DNA of 64,000 nucleotides from Cryptomeria japonica (taxonomy: Eukaryota; Streptophyta; Pinopsida; Cupressales; Cupressaceae): positions 267,085,425 through 267,149,424 of the forward strand of contig NC_081415.1 in NCBI RefSeq assembly GCF_030272615.1. Direction: 5' to 3'. Of this stretch, positions 1 through 11,109 are shown in pieces. The notes below the pieces were generated by a model. That model did not search any database, had not been told where the DNA came from, and saw nothing but the letters and a program-made list of their open reading frames with translations. The position numbers and the translations under genes are program-made. The first letter of the stretch is position 1; each line of letters starts with the position of its first letter.

Positions 1-87
1 GCCACACATTTCAAGAAATTTTACCCAAAGCACTACCTCTTATCATGATGGAAGCCACCTCCTTGAGGGTGTTTACCAATTACATAA
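1..87. other. Flank left of element A
   Basis: No gene is recognised in this short stretch. Its last five bases (83-87, CATAA) are the left target-site duplication of element A, and the matching copy lies at 11105-11109. Removing A joins this stretch to the sequence starting at 11110. The rejoined sequence was not assigned to any family. Confidence 0.6.
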
Positions 88-260
88 TGCTGATGTAAAT
101 AGTGACTTTATTGAACTAGTTAGCTTATAACATACCTAAAGAGAGTTTTGTTCACATTTCTTAAGTCTCCACTTATGAAATTTTAAATTTTTGTCTCACC
201 TCATGTGGTTAAGACACATTTGTCATCACTTTGTGAGACACCTATTGCATACACACTTGC

Positions 261-283
261 CACTCACTCACTCACTCACTCAC
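261..283 (+). repeat. (CACT)n microsatellite
   Basis: About six CACT units lie in the 5' LTR of A. The matching place in the 3' LTR (near 9230) has no array, so the expansion came after insertion. Confidence 0.9.
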
Positions 284-370
284 ACTCTTATCAAGTGAGT
301 TGAAAAGTGTCCCATGTTTGGAGGTGTAGTCTGTTATTGTCTCCTACCTTCTCACCTCATCAACCTTGCC

Positions 371-377
371 TATATAA
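371..377 (+). promoter_or_regulatory. TATA box in A 5' LTR
   Basis: TATATAA lies about 120 bases before the LTR end, the expected place for a retrotransposon promoter. The 3' LTR counterpart near 9326 reads TATATAC. Confidence 0.5.
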
Positions 378-493
378 GCATAAACACTATGCTACATACA
401 CTCATTATATATGATAGATATTGCTATTTGTACTAATTTGGTTTCACTTGTCGAAGGTTGTATTGTGCATTCTAATTTTGGATAATTCAAACA

Positions 494-503
494 TGGTATC
501 AGA
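494..503 (+). promoter_or_regulatory. Primer-binding site of element A
   Basis: TGGTATCAGA directly follows the terminal CA of the LTR and matches the first ten bases of the common initiator tRNA-Met primer site. Later bases have diverged. Confidence 0.75.
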
Positions 504-1502
504 ATTGTGATTGGATATTCCTTCTCACATCGAAGTAATTCCACATATAGATCTGTCACTGGAGTGTCATGGAGTCAGATCATCATTTCTATTGAGTCTA
601 GAAGGTTTGAGAAACAAAGAAATGTCCTTTGTTTGGTGAAAAATGGCAACACTTCAATTTTTTGCAAAGTTGTTGCCCCTAGTACAAAAAAATTATTTGG
701 GAGACAATTTCCTTTTACAAAATCACCTTTTCCAAGCTCTAGAAAAAATTTATGTGCAAATCCAAATTTGGTTTTTGGCATAATCCATATTTATGAGTTA
801 AAATTTCACACCAATAAAAATTGTGTGGCCTTTTTAATCAAATGTTTGAAAGGTTTAAATAAATTTCATTATTTTTGGCCCGAGTTTGGTTAGGGTTTTC
901 TTGTAGGAAGTAGCATATTTTGTGGGATCTTTCAAGCTCCTCAATCTTTTTGAGTTCCCCTATCTTAATGGTCACACCCTATGTAGATAAAGATGTGACC
1001 TCAATTCTCTCAAGTGATTTACACAAAGGTGTATTTTTATATCAATCACCTTATTGCTAGCCACATCAAAGAAACAACCATATGAAGTGTTGATAGTTTT
1101 TGGTTGACCTCATAGTTTTGTAGTGGCATTCAAATAAGTCTTTAGAGTTTTCAACCTTCATACAATTACACACCTTTATTGAGCACAACATCATATGAAG
1201 ATGACCATTGTTCAATGTCATGCAATGAGATCAACTGAAACATCATATGTGAGACATCAAAATCATTTGGAGTTGACAAATGAAGTCCAATGACACACAT
1301 TAAGGTCTCCTCGTTTGCCACTTTTCTATTTTAGAGTTGGTTCCTTGAGAACATGCAAAGGTTTGTTTCAGAAAGACATCACTTCTTATGTTCCTCTTTT
1401 AAATTACCTATTGCATCACAATTTAGAGGCACTCCATAGAGAGAATCCAAAGGTTCTTTCCAACAAGACAAAACATGGAGCATTTGAACACCATCTTCTG
1501 GG
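504..1502 (+). other. Internal region of A, left part, no gene recognised
   Basis: Several short open frames occur, the longest 128 codons from 507. None shows a zinc knuckle, protease, integrase, RT or RNase H motif. The sequence looks like decayed untranslated or gag-derived DNA of element A. It ends where element B begins. Confidence 0.5.
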
Positions 1503-1935
1503 TGTTGTTGATAGGTCAAGGACTAGAACTAGAGCTGACTTCAGGTTGCCGCAAATGGTCTATATTATATAAATGGATCATCATCTGACTTTAAGAGTCA
1601 TAACCCTTCATGGGAAATTGTATATATGTTGGTTGTAAATCATATCCATAATATAGTTGAGAGATATACATTGATAGATGTATGAAGCAGAGATTGGGAC
1701 TTGCATCTTGGTATAAGATATAATATAATAGAAGATGTTGTTGGTTCTATACTTGTGTGTTGTGATGGATAAATGCTTCTTTTATTGATGATAATGTATG
1801 GATGGTTTATTCTCTTAAGTCACTTCCGCATATGTTGAATTCTTTTACTGTATCTTTTTGGGCATACATTGACTACATAAGAATACTTGGGTTATAGATC
1901 TCTAGATTGTACTTTCCATATTTCTCTTGCTAATA
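1503..1935 (+). repeat. 5' LTR of element B
   Basis: This 433-bp repeat matches 8342-8770 with many substitutions, mainly transitions, and a few small indels. Shared blocks include CATAACCCTT, TATAAGATATAATATAATA and TCACTTCCGCATATGTTGA. Confidence 0.8.
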
Positions 1936-2145
1936 TTCATTTCATTGTCGAGACCTTGGAGTGAAAAATAAAGAAATTTTAAAGTAGAAGAGAGAAGGAA
2001 AAGTGGCAGAAAATTGAATTGTATCAAACCTTAAGGGCCACCTCAATGAGAGGGGGGTAGGAAATTAGGAGATGACAAATGGAAAGGGGACGAGATCTTA
2101 AAGAACCCTTGAAAAGATACGCCTGTTTATATTTCAAAAGATCAT

Positions 2146-2148
<3 letters not shown>

Positions 2149-2188
<40 letters not shown>
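2149..2188. repeat. (AT)20 microsatellite
   Basis: An uninterrupted 40-bp AT dinucleotide run in the internal region of B. It creates a spurious Tyr-Ile frame on the minus strand. Confidence 0.97.
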
Positions 2189-2191
<3 letters not shown>

Positions 2192-2879
2192 GACATGAGG
2201 AACACACGAGGAAAGTGTCATGGCAAAAAGGGATAATAGAAACATGAGAGAGAACAAAGAACCGATTGAAGAAGAAATGGGAAAAAGTTGGTGAAAGAAA
2301 AGCAAGGAAGACTCTAGAAAGAGAGGAAAGATACCACTAAAGAGTGAAAGAGATAGAACAAAAAGAGAAAGAACGAGTCAACGGAATGGTGGAAGAAAAT
2401 ACAAAATAAAAAGGAAGGTGTGCCAAAGGGGGTGCAATTGAGCACACCAACGTGGGTTCAACCAAATATAGAAAAGGAAAAGAAATGAATCAAAAACCAA
2501 GAATGTGGCTAAAGAAAACACAAAGTTGTGGTGGAAAATAATCTCAATCTTGGGGAAATACTAGCGAAATATGAACTAGTTCCACCTATTAATGAAGCAT
2601 TGTATCTATAGACGAAATGGTACATTGAATAGTCATCACCCCTGAATCAAGAGCTACCCCCTATGCCAATTACATTGGATGTAAATGCAACTAGTTAAGA
2701 AGAATTGAAAGAAACAACAAATAAGACATAATTGTGTGGACAACTTACTTTGTGAATTATTAGACAATTGAGTAGAGGAATCCATGAAATAATTCCTTAA
2801 CTAATTCTAGAAGTCAAGGAGGGAACACCTTAAAATAATAAGACACCATGAGTAACATGAGGAAGATTCCCCATTTTTT

Positions 2880-4244
2880 AGAAGCACAAAAGCGACACCA
2901 TAAAGCACATTTTCCTATCGGAGCCCATATGGTATAGCAGAAATGAGATCTGTGACAACACAAAATTAATTGATTTCATTGGTTCATTGAGGAATGAGCC
3001 ACTAAAATGGTATCACAGATCATACCTATGAAATGATAAGGAATTGCACGAAGTGCAGAGAGCATTTCTAGAGAATTTTGACAGCCCAAAATTCCCTACA
3101 TAAGGAGTCACCAAATTAAGGGAATTATCCTAGTAGGAGGATGAATCAATCACTAAATTTGATAGAATATTTAAAGAGGTGATGGGGCGATTGGAAGAAC
3201 CTATCAATGAAAAATAGAAGATGGAATGGTTCCTTTTCATAGTAACATCAGAGTTAAGGATGACTTTCAAAGGAAGATATTTTGCCACATACTTAAAATT
3301 AGTGACACTATCCTATCAGATAGAGAACCAATCATGGTGCAAGGCAAAAAGGGAAAGAGAAAATAGAAAAGTGGAACAATTACAATTAGAAATTGAATAG
3401 ATATGGCTGCAACAAGAAGTCATGAAGCAGGAGATAGGATCTCAAAGGCTAAACATATGGTGTTCTTATTTTCATAGAGAGGGACATATAAATAACCAAT
3501 GTCCTAAGGAGATTGGAGAGAAAAAAGCGAATGCGTTAAGGGTATATCTCTACACAGACAAGAAACCAAATTTTATATACGGTGGCACTTATGGACAATG
3601 GGGTGACCATGAGACAATGAACTACCCATCCTAGAGATTTTGAGTGACATAAGAATTGAATATGATAGAGACATATCATATGTGAAAGGACTAGAATAAA
3701 ACAAGATATATGCTCAAGATAGTGGATACAAAGTACCACCATGACAATAAGACTAGAGAAATGCCAATGCAATTCAAAATTTTAAGGCCTACAACAATAA
3801 TGGATCATTCTATGGAGGAGGATGAGGTCAAGGAAGAGGAAGACAATCAGATGCTACCTATTTTAGTTGTGGTAAAATAGACCATTATATAGTCGAGTGT
3901 TCGGGAGAAAAGAGGGAAAATGTGGATTTTGTGGCTAGGAAGGCCACGATCTATTCAATTGTGAAAAGTCACACCCAATTTAAAAGAGTGCAACTCTAGC
4001 AACTTAAAGTGACCACAAAATTTTGATGCAAATAGAGGGGCCAAGCTCCTTTGCAAGGTACCAAAGACCATTTCGAAAGAAACAAGGAGATGCCACAAGG
4101 CTAGGAGAGATGAATGTTATACCTCATAAGAGAGCAACATAGAAGAAGATGAATATCACATGGAGCCTAAGAAGAAGAACAAAGCCGCAGTGGTGACTAG
4201 GTAGGGAACTAATACTAGAAAATAAAAAGGTGATAACAATTGAT
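2880..4244 (+). pseudogene. Decayed gag-like region of element B
   Basis: Frames on the plus strand read as a retrotransposon Gag with many stops and frameshifts. There is a helical capsid-like part near 3060-3300. Two degenerate CCHC zinc knuckles follow. At 3451-3492 the reading is C..F....H....C, the second Cys replaced by Phe. At about 3856-3900 it is Y..C....H....C, the first Cys replaced by Tyr. A Gly/Arg-rich linker (near 3810-3845) lies between them. The layout resembles gypsy-type Gag, but superfamily is not certain. The frame is cut at 4245-4252 by retroposon N. Confidence 0.55.
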
Positions 4245-4252
4245 AACAATTG

Positions 4253-5524
4253 TTTAGAATGCTTCTATTCTCTCCTTGCATGGTGTGATCTATCAGCTTA
4301 AGGGTTTTTGGCCTTCCCTCCCTCAGCTGCACACCTGGATCTCATAACATTGGGAACCTCTTATTACTGGTAAAATTTATATCTTCCCCATGGCTAAGGG
4401 GTTTTTTGGTGCTAAGTTTGATAATGCTCAGGACATAAACAAAATATTATGTGACCATTTTTTTAGCTGGGAGGATAGATTTTTGTTAATGATTAAGCCT
4501 TGGCACTTTGATTTCAACCCTTCTACTAAAATGTTTAATAAGATTCTGATTTGGATTTGGCTTCCTAATCTCCCCCTCCATTTATGGAATGATTCTCTTT
4601 TAGAGGAAGTGGGTGAAGCCCTTGGAGATTTTTTTATGGTGGATGATGATTCCTATGATATTTTCCACTCCGCCTTTGCTCACATATTGGTTGATTTGGA
4701 TATTTAAAAAGGGTTGCCTGATGAGAGTTTACTTAAATCTTCTAAGGGTTCTTGGGTCCAATCTTTGGACTATGAAGGGATTCCCTTCAAATGTAGAAGA
4801 TGTTTTAAAACTGGTCATGCGGCTGCGCATTGTAGTTTTGAGAAGAAGGCTATGACAACCACTTGATGGAAAGGCACTTCTCATCAACATTATACGATTG
4901 AGAATAAATTTGAACAACCTAGGAGTTTTTCTGAGGTGGTTGCTTTGGAATCTCAAGATCTTGGGGCATCCTCTCTGGATGTCACAAATGGTGGGGTTGT
5001 TGTTGTTGCAACCCCTAATGGGAGAGTAAATGGGCCTCAGGATGCTAATTCTAGTGATAACGCTTCAACAATTAATTCTAGTGGCCTTTCTGATAAGGGC
5101 ATGCCTTCAGGGAGGAATATAGATGATTTTTCTGTGACTGTGGCTGGTGGCTTTCATTCACAGAAAAATGGGGTGCTGGTTTGGCATGACATGGCAACAC
5201 AAGTGGAAGAGGGTTGGATATCTGTTAAGGGAAAGAAAGAAAATTTCTCTAAGCCTTCTTTTGACATGACTCTTCACTTCCACAAGAGTAGCTCTAAATG
5301 TAAATCTTGATGGTCTTAGGCTGGCTGCAAGCTCTCCTTTTTGTAGCCTTGTTTTAGGGTGGTTGGTTGCAAGTTGTTCTTTTTGCAGTCTTTTTTCCTT
5401 GGTTGTCTGTGCTTTTATGTTCCTTATGTTTGGACAACTTTCTAGTTGTGGGTTCCAGATCCTTTCAAAATATGATTGTATAGAGTTTCAGGTCCCCTCA
5501 AAACCTATTTTTGCTTTAATAAAA
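4253..5524 (+). mobile_element. Retroposon N: ORF1-only LINE derivative
   Basis: A 1.27-kb insertion lies between two copies of AACAATTG (4245-4252, 5525-5532), a candidate 8-bp target duplication. It carries one LINE ORF1-type frame, a T/G-rich 3' untranslated part and a short A-rich tail (TTTAATAAAAAAC). No endonuclease or reverse transcriptase follows ORF1, unlike a standard plant L1. It resembles half-LINE elements described in mammals, which keep only ORF1. Alternatively it is a processed copy of a gene with the same domains. Confidence 0.65.
4390..5310 (+). pseudogene. LINE ORF1-like protein (DUF4283-like plus zinc knuckle), two stops
   Basis: One reading frame of 307 codons runs from ATG 4390 to TGA 5308, broken only by TAA at 4705 and TGA at 4864. 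The N-terminal half shows the DUF4283-type pattern (KPWHFDFNP near residue 38, then IWIWLPNLPLHLW near residue 56). A perfect CCHC knuckle (CRRCFKTGHAAAHC, about residues 135-148) follows. The tail is Ser/Asn/Gly-rich with a WISVKGKK motif near the end. In plant L1 elements this protein is the RNA-binding ORF1 product. With only two stops and no obvious frameshift, it is the best-preserved frame in this part of the window. Confidence 0.7.
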
Positions 5525-5532
5525 AACAATTG

Positions 5533-8341
5533 AAGAAGAGAGCTTAAAGAAGGAAGAACAGTTTTTCCATACCAGGCAACAACATGATCGAATCATTTAG
5601 AAAACTACAAGGATAATGGAGTAGGAACAAATCAAGGAGAAGGAGCAAAACAATTCTTTTACTAAACAAGAAGTAAGAATCCCTTGACAAATGGTGTAGA
5701 TCGCAAGATAACATGACTTGTTGGCAAAATTAACAACTATTGAAACAAGGATTCCATGCCACAAGTCAAAACAATGGGGAAGCACTAGAAGGCTAGATTG
5801 ATTATAATCATCCTCTAGATTCATCACAAAAATATCAATAGAGTTATGATGAATTTAGGGGTAGATGAGACTACTCCCAAAAAGGATATGAGAATACTTG
5901 GGGAGACTGACACTTGAACCAAATCCCTAAAACATAATTCTAGTGTATGGAATCTCTATGAGGACATTGGGAACTTGAAAACTTGTGGAAGTCAATTATC
6001 ATGTAACACAATTTGTAGACTTTGAGGTAGTAACAGTCAAGGAGACTTTTGATTCACTTCCAAGATTGAGATGGTTTGTTGATTCATGGGGAGTGATAGA
6101 TGATCAAAAGAAATACATATCATTTATAGATAATAGGAGAATAGTACACATCCCTTTGATGAAGATTCCAAAAGAATTATACATGGAAGAAGTAAATATA
6201 GAGGAATATGAGGATGATGACGAAAAAAAAAACTATAACAAAGCTATCCACAATTGTAGTTTGAGAGGAACCCAATTTAGAGGGAGAAATAGAAGTAAAT
6301 GAGATAGAAGGGATCACCAATAGTGAGTCTATGATGAAATCATGGATAAATGATGAATTTAAGATGAGCTCTTGTAGGATCTTTGTCTTCCAACGAGTAT
6401 TCATGATCAGGAGGTTACCGAAAGAAGAGCCACCCAAGGAGGAGGTACCACAAGACAAGTGCACCAATGCATAGAGCAACAAAGACGAGGTATCTCCTTA
6501 GGTTAATTAGATTTCATGAGGCATATTACATATCAGTTTTCCTAGATATATTGGAGTTGGAGATTTGAGAGTATACATTGTGAAAATAGAAGAAATCCTT
6601 AGAAATGAAGGCCATAGATTATATATCCTAAAGCATACACTTACTTGAAATGCCATATGCTAGTACAACACACAATGAACCAGAGGAAGCTTTCAAAGTT
6701 TTGATTAGAGAAAGATACCTATTGAATAATGGAGAGTACCCAACAATACCAAAGTACAAGGGATATATCTTACCAGAGGATCACTTGAACACATGCATAC
6801 ATTGTTGGGAAGAGTAGTACAAATATGATAATGGAGTATACATTCAATGGTTGTATGGGATACTATCACTAGTAGCCAAGAATTGGTAAATCAATCATCA
6901 GAGAAGAGGAGAAACCAAGACATGGGAAGAGGTAAGAATATATTTCCTACATATTCTATTTTTTATAGCAAATACCCACAAATACATACCACATTGCTAA
7001 AAATGAACGAGATTATATTCAATCCAAACTAGGATTAGGAGTAAGCAATACCATAACACTCATCTCCACCCCCTAAAGAAGAAGGAATTTGGAAATATAT
7101 TGAATGGTTGTATCTACAATCGATTGGAACAAGTAGACAATGTTATGCAGCCTGACAAGATAATGAGGAGAGAAAGGATCTTGATATAAAGATAGATTAG
7201 GGAAGGGAGATAGAAAACTAACTAAGCACAAAGAGAAATAATACAACAATCTAATCAAGTTGAGAGAAGAAAACATTACAATAGAAGAAAACATAGAGAA
7301 TCAAGTAGAGGATAATACATAGGATCAAACAAACGATAAGCTATAAGACAAGACCATAGACAAGGGAAAAGATCATAGTGGAGAAACATCTGTACCCATA
7401 GATACCATCAATGCCATTAGGAAATTCTTGGCACAAAAGAAATAAATACAAACAATGCTATCTCCATAATTACTATAAGTGGCATTTTTCAAGAAACAAG
7501 ACCTCTCAATCATATCACCCCTACACAAGATTTAGTTAGGGGACATACTCGATGGAACTGCAAGAGAAGAGATTTTCATCAAACATGTACACAATATGGA
7601 ATAGTTAGAGGATATGATAATAACATTGCAGAATATTGTTCCTCATCTATCATGGGACACTTCCCTACTCCAACAACAATAATTGAAGCAAATAGTGAAT
7701 AGCCTACAAGGAGATCTAGCCTTTGGCAAGGATAATATTAGAAAAGAATCTTGGGAGGAAGTCCTAAAGAAAATAACGTATGAGTATGTGAAGAAGTGTG
7801 CCACTGCACAAACTAAATTGGATGAAGAGATAAAGAAATTAATTGACAGTATATTAGAGGCTGGAGTAAATTACCATTTCTATTTGCAACGGTCCACCGC
7901 AATAAAGAACTTGCGGGATCAAATGTTAAAACAAGAGGATTAAATAACACAAGTGGCACAATCTTATAATCCTCTCCAAGACACGAATGGAGCAATGAGA
8001 GCATAAATGGAAGTAGTCAACAATCAGTTATAATAGATCCATATCCAAAGGGAGAAAATCAAAGGATACATCAAACAACTCTGAGAGATATTGAACACAC
8101 ATTTAACTCACCTATCAAGGATACTGGGCGCAACAAAGGAGAAAATCAAACAAATATAGATCCCTAGTAGCTTCACAAAAGAAGAAGTAGCAATAGTCCA
8201 CATACATGGACAACTCTCCATGATCCAACAAGAAAAGAACAATTGGGAGAAAGCACTACAACATATTAAGGTAATCTATCATGGACTCCTACCCACTAAG
8301 TATCATGCCTTGAGGACAAGACACCATTTTAAAAGAGGGGA
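5533..8341 (+). other. Internal region of B, right part, no pol recognised
   Basis: A long A+G-rich stretch with short frames only (for example 5985-6302, 105 codons with an acidic Glu/Asp-rich end, and 7683-7943, 86 codons, Lys/Glu-rich). I found no YxDD box, DSG/DTG protease, HHCC or DDE signature. It may encode a diverged or shredded Gag-Pol or be non-coding filler of a non-autonomous element. The last bases (8331-8341) form the polypurine tract. Confidence 0.45.
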
Positions 8342-8770
8342 TGATGTTGGTAGTCAAGGACCAAAAATAGAGCTGACTTCAAGCTATTGCAAATGGTCTA
8401 AGGTGTAGAAATGGATCATCATATGACTTTAGGATTCATAACCCTTAATGGGAAATTGTATATGTGTTGGTTTTAAATCATATCTAAAATGTAGTTGAGA
8501 GATGTACTATGATATATGTATGAAGCAGAGACTGAGACTTGCATTTTGGTATAAGATATAATATAATAAAAGATGCAATTGGTTCTATACTTGTGTGTAA
8601 TGATGAATAATTTTTTTTTTATGATGATTATGTATGGATGGTTTATTCTCTTAAGTCACTTCCGCATATGTTGATTTCTCTTGTTGTATCCTCTGGGATA
8701 TAAACTGACTACATAAGATTACTTGGCTACAAATCTCTGAACTATACCTTCCTCATTTCTCTTGCTAACA
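8342..8770 (+). repeat. 3' LTR of element B
   Basis: This 429-bp partner of 1503-1935 begins TGATGTTGGTAGTC directly after the purine tract and ends GCTAACA. The sequence then returns to element A. Confidence 0.8.
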
Positions 8771-9059
8771 AGGGTTGTATAGTGTTTTATTTTTCTCTCC
8801 TAAGAGAGGAACAATCATTTTATATTGTGATAGAAGTAGTCCTTATGAGGTCATCACATATGTCCTCCTATGACTTATCTTCTGCACTTGTACATTTATT
8901 TTGCATAATTTGTTTTTTGGAAAGAAGTTTTTTCCATTGGGTTTTCTCTTTTTCTCCATCTTATAATAAATTTGCATGTATGGGTACCTAACATGGCTAG
9001 TAGTCAAAACCCATCATCATTATTTCATATATTACTCCCTAAGTTGCACTTAAGGGGGA
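8771..9059 (+). other. Internal region of A, right part, with polypurine tract
   Basis: A frame from 8782 (69 codons, hydrophobic) has no known match by eye. The last bases (about 9049-9059, TTAAGGGGGAT) form the polypurine tract that primes plus-strand synthesis, directly before the 3' LTR of A. Confidence 0.6.
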
Positions 9060-9349
9060 TGTGGTGTAAATGGTGACTTTATCAAACTAGTTACCTTATA
9101 ACATACCTAGAGAGAGTCCTATTCACATTGATTAAGTCTCCACTTAGGGACTATTAGAGTTTTATCTCACCTCATGTGGTTGAGACATGTTTGTCACTTT
9201 GTGAGACACCTATTACATACATGCTTGCCACTTGCTCACATTCTTATCAAGTGAGCTCACAAGTGTGCCATGTTTAGAGGGGCAATTAGTAATTTTCTCC
9301 AACCTTCTCAATTAATCAACCTTTCCTATATACTTCACTATATACATAC
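9060..9349 (+). repeat. 3' LTR of A, left piece
   Basis: Starts TGTGGTGTAAATGG and aligns with the 5' LTR from 88 onward. It is interrupted after CATAC (9345-9349) by solo LTR C and resumes at 11009. Confidence 0.85.
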
Positions 9350-11003
9350 TGTGGAGGGGAAAAAAGTGAGACCGGGTGATTAGAACCTAATCCCACTTTT
9401 GCCAACACATTGGGAATACGAAAGAGCCTAGGGAGCTCACTTTGGCTACTTCTTGTGAGAAAGAAAGAGCCAAGGATTATCTCTTAGGGTTTCTATTCCT
9501 CTTGTTGTATATGAAACAAAGATGTGAAAAATAGGGTGTGATTGATCAACTAGATTAGGAGATGAACAATGAAGCATATATGAACTGAAATTGCAGAAAC
9601 TTGTAGATCTGAAACTAAGATACTAAAAGCAAAGAAGGGGGAGGAATTTGAATGTGTACCTGGTGTTGAAAAATGAGCCAAATTGACCCGGATAGGGATG
9701 CCATGCTCTGGTCTTGTTCTGTCTGACAAAGAGCTACAACAAAGAGACTGCAATATGAAGGTTCTGAGCTTCCACCCTGCTAAAAATCACCAGAAAGTGG
9801 AGGGATGAGGGCACCACGCCCCTGTCCTTGATGATTTTGAGGCAGATCTAAGGTTTTAGGATAGTCCTTGTGTCTTCTACTGATCTTGAAAGTCTCTCGA
9901 GTACTTGTACCTGCACCTGCAACTGAAAAGAGAGGGTTTGAGTGGCTATGTAGGGTTTTGCCTTAGTCAAACCCCTATTTTGGTGATTTCCACCTCAACA
10001 AATAGTCAATAATATATTAAAAATATGTGTGCTAGAACCTTGTGTCTATGCAAGATCCTAAATGAGAAAGATAAGAAACTAGAGCTACCCTACACTTTGG
10101 AGAGTAAACCCTAAATGCTTGTAAATGTAAATGTAAACGAGAATACTCAAAATCAAATGTGCTAAATGATCTAAAGAATGAATGCAAATATGAAAATGAG
10201 TATAAAGAAGCTCATACAAAGACATGAAAACAACATGAAACCATACCAATCCCTAAGGGAGAGATATAAGCCACTTGATCTCCTATTATTCTTCAATGTC
10301 TTCAAGGCTCCTAATTGATGATGAATACCTGATGACCACTTGATGAATGTTGCTAAAGACTCCACATAAGCTTCTCTTTCACTACATACAAGGCTCCTTG
10401 TGATCGCTAGCTCTTTTCGCCAAAAACTCCTTTTTCTTAGATTAGATAGATCCATTCAAATGAAGAAAGAGAGCTCTTATGTATGAAACCCTAGATATTA
10501 ATTCCATCTTTAGGCCGACCTAGGATTTGAATTTCCTGCCAATTTCTTGGGGTTAAGCATTATAATATCATAGAATTATGCTCTTGAAATTTTGGGAAAA
10601 ATGTTAGAGACCAGGTGCACTTTGCACCTGGTCCGACCAACTTTTCACCAAATTTTCAAGGCTGTTAGATATGATGATATTAGAGTGAATACCAAAGTTA
10701 TAGCTAATTCCGAGATGTTTTGATATGCGAAATCGGGCCTTAAAGGTCGAAATAAGACATAATTAGGGTTTATGATTTAATGATTTATTGAAGGAATAAA
10801 ATAAAAAGGGGCACACTTAGGGTAAAGGGCCCAATTTTATGATGTGAGGAGTGATGAAATATGACTTTAGATTTAATTAAATGAATTAATTAAATGCTTA
10901 AAGGGAAATCAAACATGCAAGATGCAAAACACACTAAAGTGGGTGCTAAACCAAGCGTGGAATTGTACCACCCTAGCAAGGGTGTACAATTTATGATGCT
11001 ACA
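9350..11003 (-). mobile_element. Solo LTR C inserted in the 3' LTR of A
   Basis: A 1654-bp segment starts TGTGGAGG and ends GCTACA (TG...CA), with perfect 5-bp duplications CATAC at 9345-9349 and 11004-11008. Taking it out with one CATAC restores the alignment with the 5' LTR of A. I see no terminal repeat pair, primer site, purine tract or coding motif inside, so a solo LTR left by LTR-LTR recombination fits best. Minus orientation is suggested by a possible TATA-like motif (10470s, minus strand), but it is tentative. The 94-codon minus frame at 10171-10455 has no recognisable domain. Confidence 0.72.
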
Positions 11004-11008
11004 CATAC

Positions 11009-11104
11009 AATCGTATTATATATGATAAATATTTCTATTTATGAGAATTTAGTTTCAATTGTGGAAGGTTGTAATGTGCATTATGAGTTTGGTGAATTCC
11101 AACA
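11009..11104 (+). repeat. 3' LTR of A, right piece
   Basis: It continues the 3' LTR after solo LTR C and matches about 398-493. It ends CCAACA, followed by the CATAA target duplication (11105-11109). Confidence 0.8.
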
Positions 11105-11109
11105 CATAA

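Larger units (their letters stand above)
88..493 (+). repeat. 5' LTR of element A
   Basis: This 406-bp LTR starts TGCTGATGTAAAT and ends TTCAAACA. It aligns along its length with 9060-9349 plus 11009-11104. It holds a CACT microsatellite and a TATA box. The left boundary is fixed by the target duplication directly before it. Confidence 0.85.
1503..8770 (+). mobile_element. LTR retrotransposon B, nested inside A
   Basis: B is defined by a second LTR pair of about 430 bp (1503-1935 and 8342-8770) starting TGTTGTTG or TGATGTTG and ending CTAATA or CTAACA. A purine tract (AAAAGAGGGGA) abuts the right LTR, giving plus orientation. The internal 6.4 kb holds a decayed gag-like region and retroposon N, but no RT, integrase or RNase H that I can recognise. 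The flanks CTGGG and AGGGT do not give a clean target duplication. B may be a non-autonomous element or simply too decayed in pol to recognise by eye. Confidence 0.75.
88..11104 (+). mobile_element. LTR retrotransposon A, non-autonomous, carrying nested insertions
   Basis: A is bounded by a TG...CA terminal repeat pair (88-493 and 9060-11104, the latter interrupted) and a perfect 5-bp target duplication CATAA (83-87, 11105-11109). A tRNA-Met-like primer site follows the left LTR and a purine tract precedes the right LTR, so it reads on the plus strand. Without element B (1503-8770) and solo LTR C (9350-11003), its internal DNA is only about 1.3 kb (494-1502 plus 8771-9059). I recognise no Gag or Pol in that part. 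It is either a deletion derivative or a non-autonomous element mobilised in trans; the primer site fits copia or many gypsy lineages. Confidence 0.85.

Noticed and set aside
261-283. Telomere-like or CRISPR-like repeat
   Set aside because: A simple tetranucleotide CACT run without spacers, present in only one LTR copy.
2024-2305. Minus frame with an Ile-Tyr repeat that looks like a membrane protein
   Set aside because: It is created by the (AT)20 microsatellite at 2149-2188.
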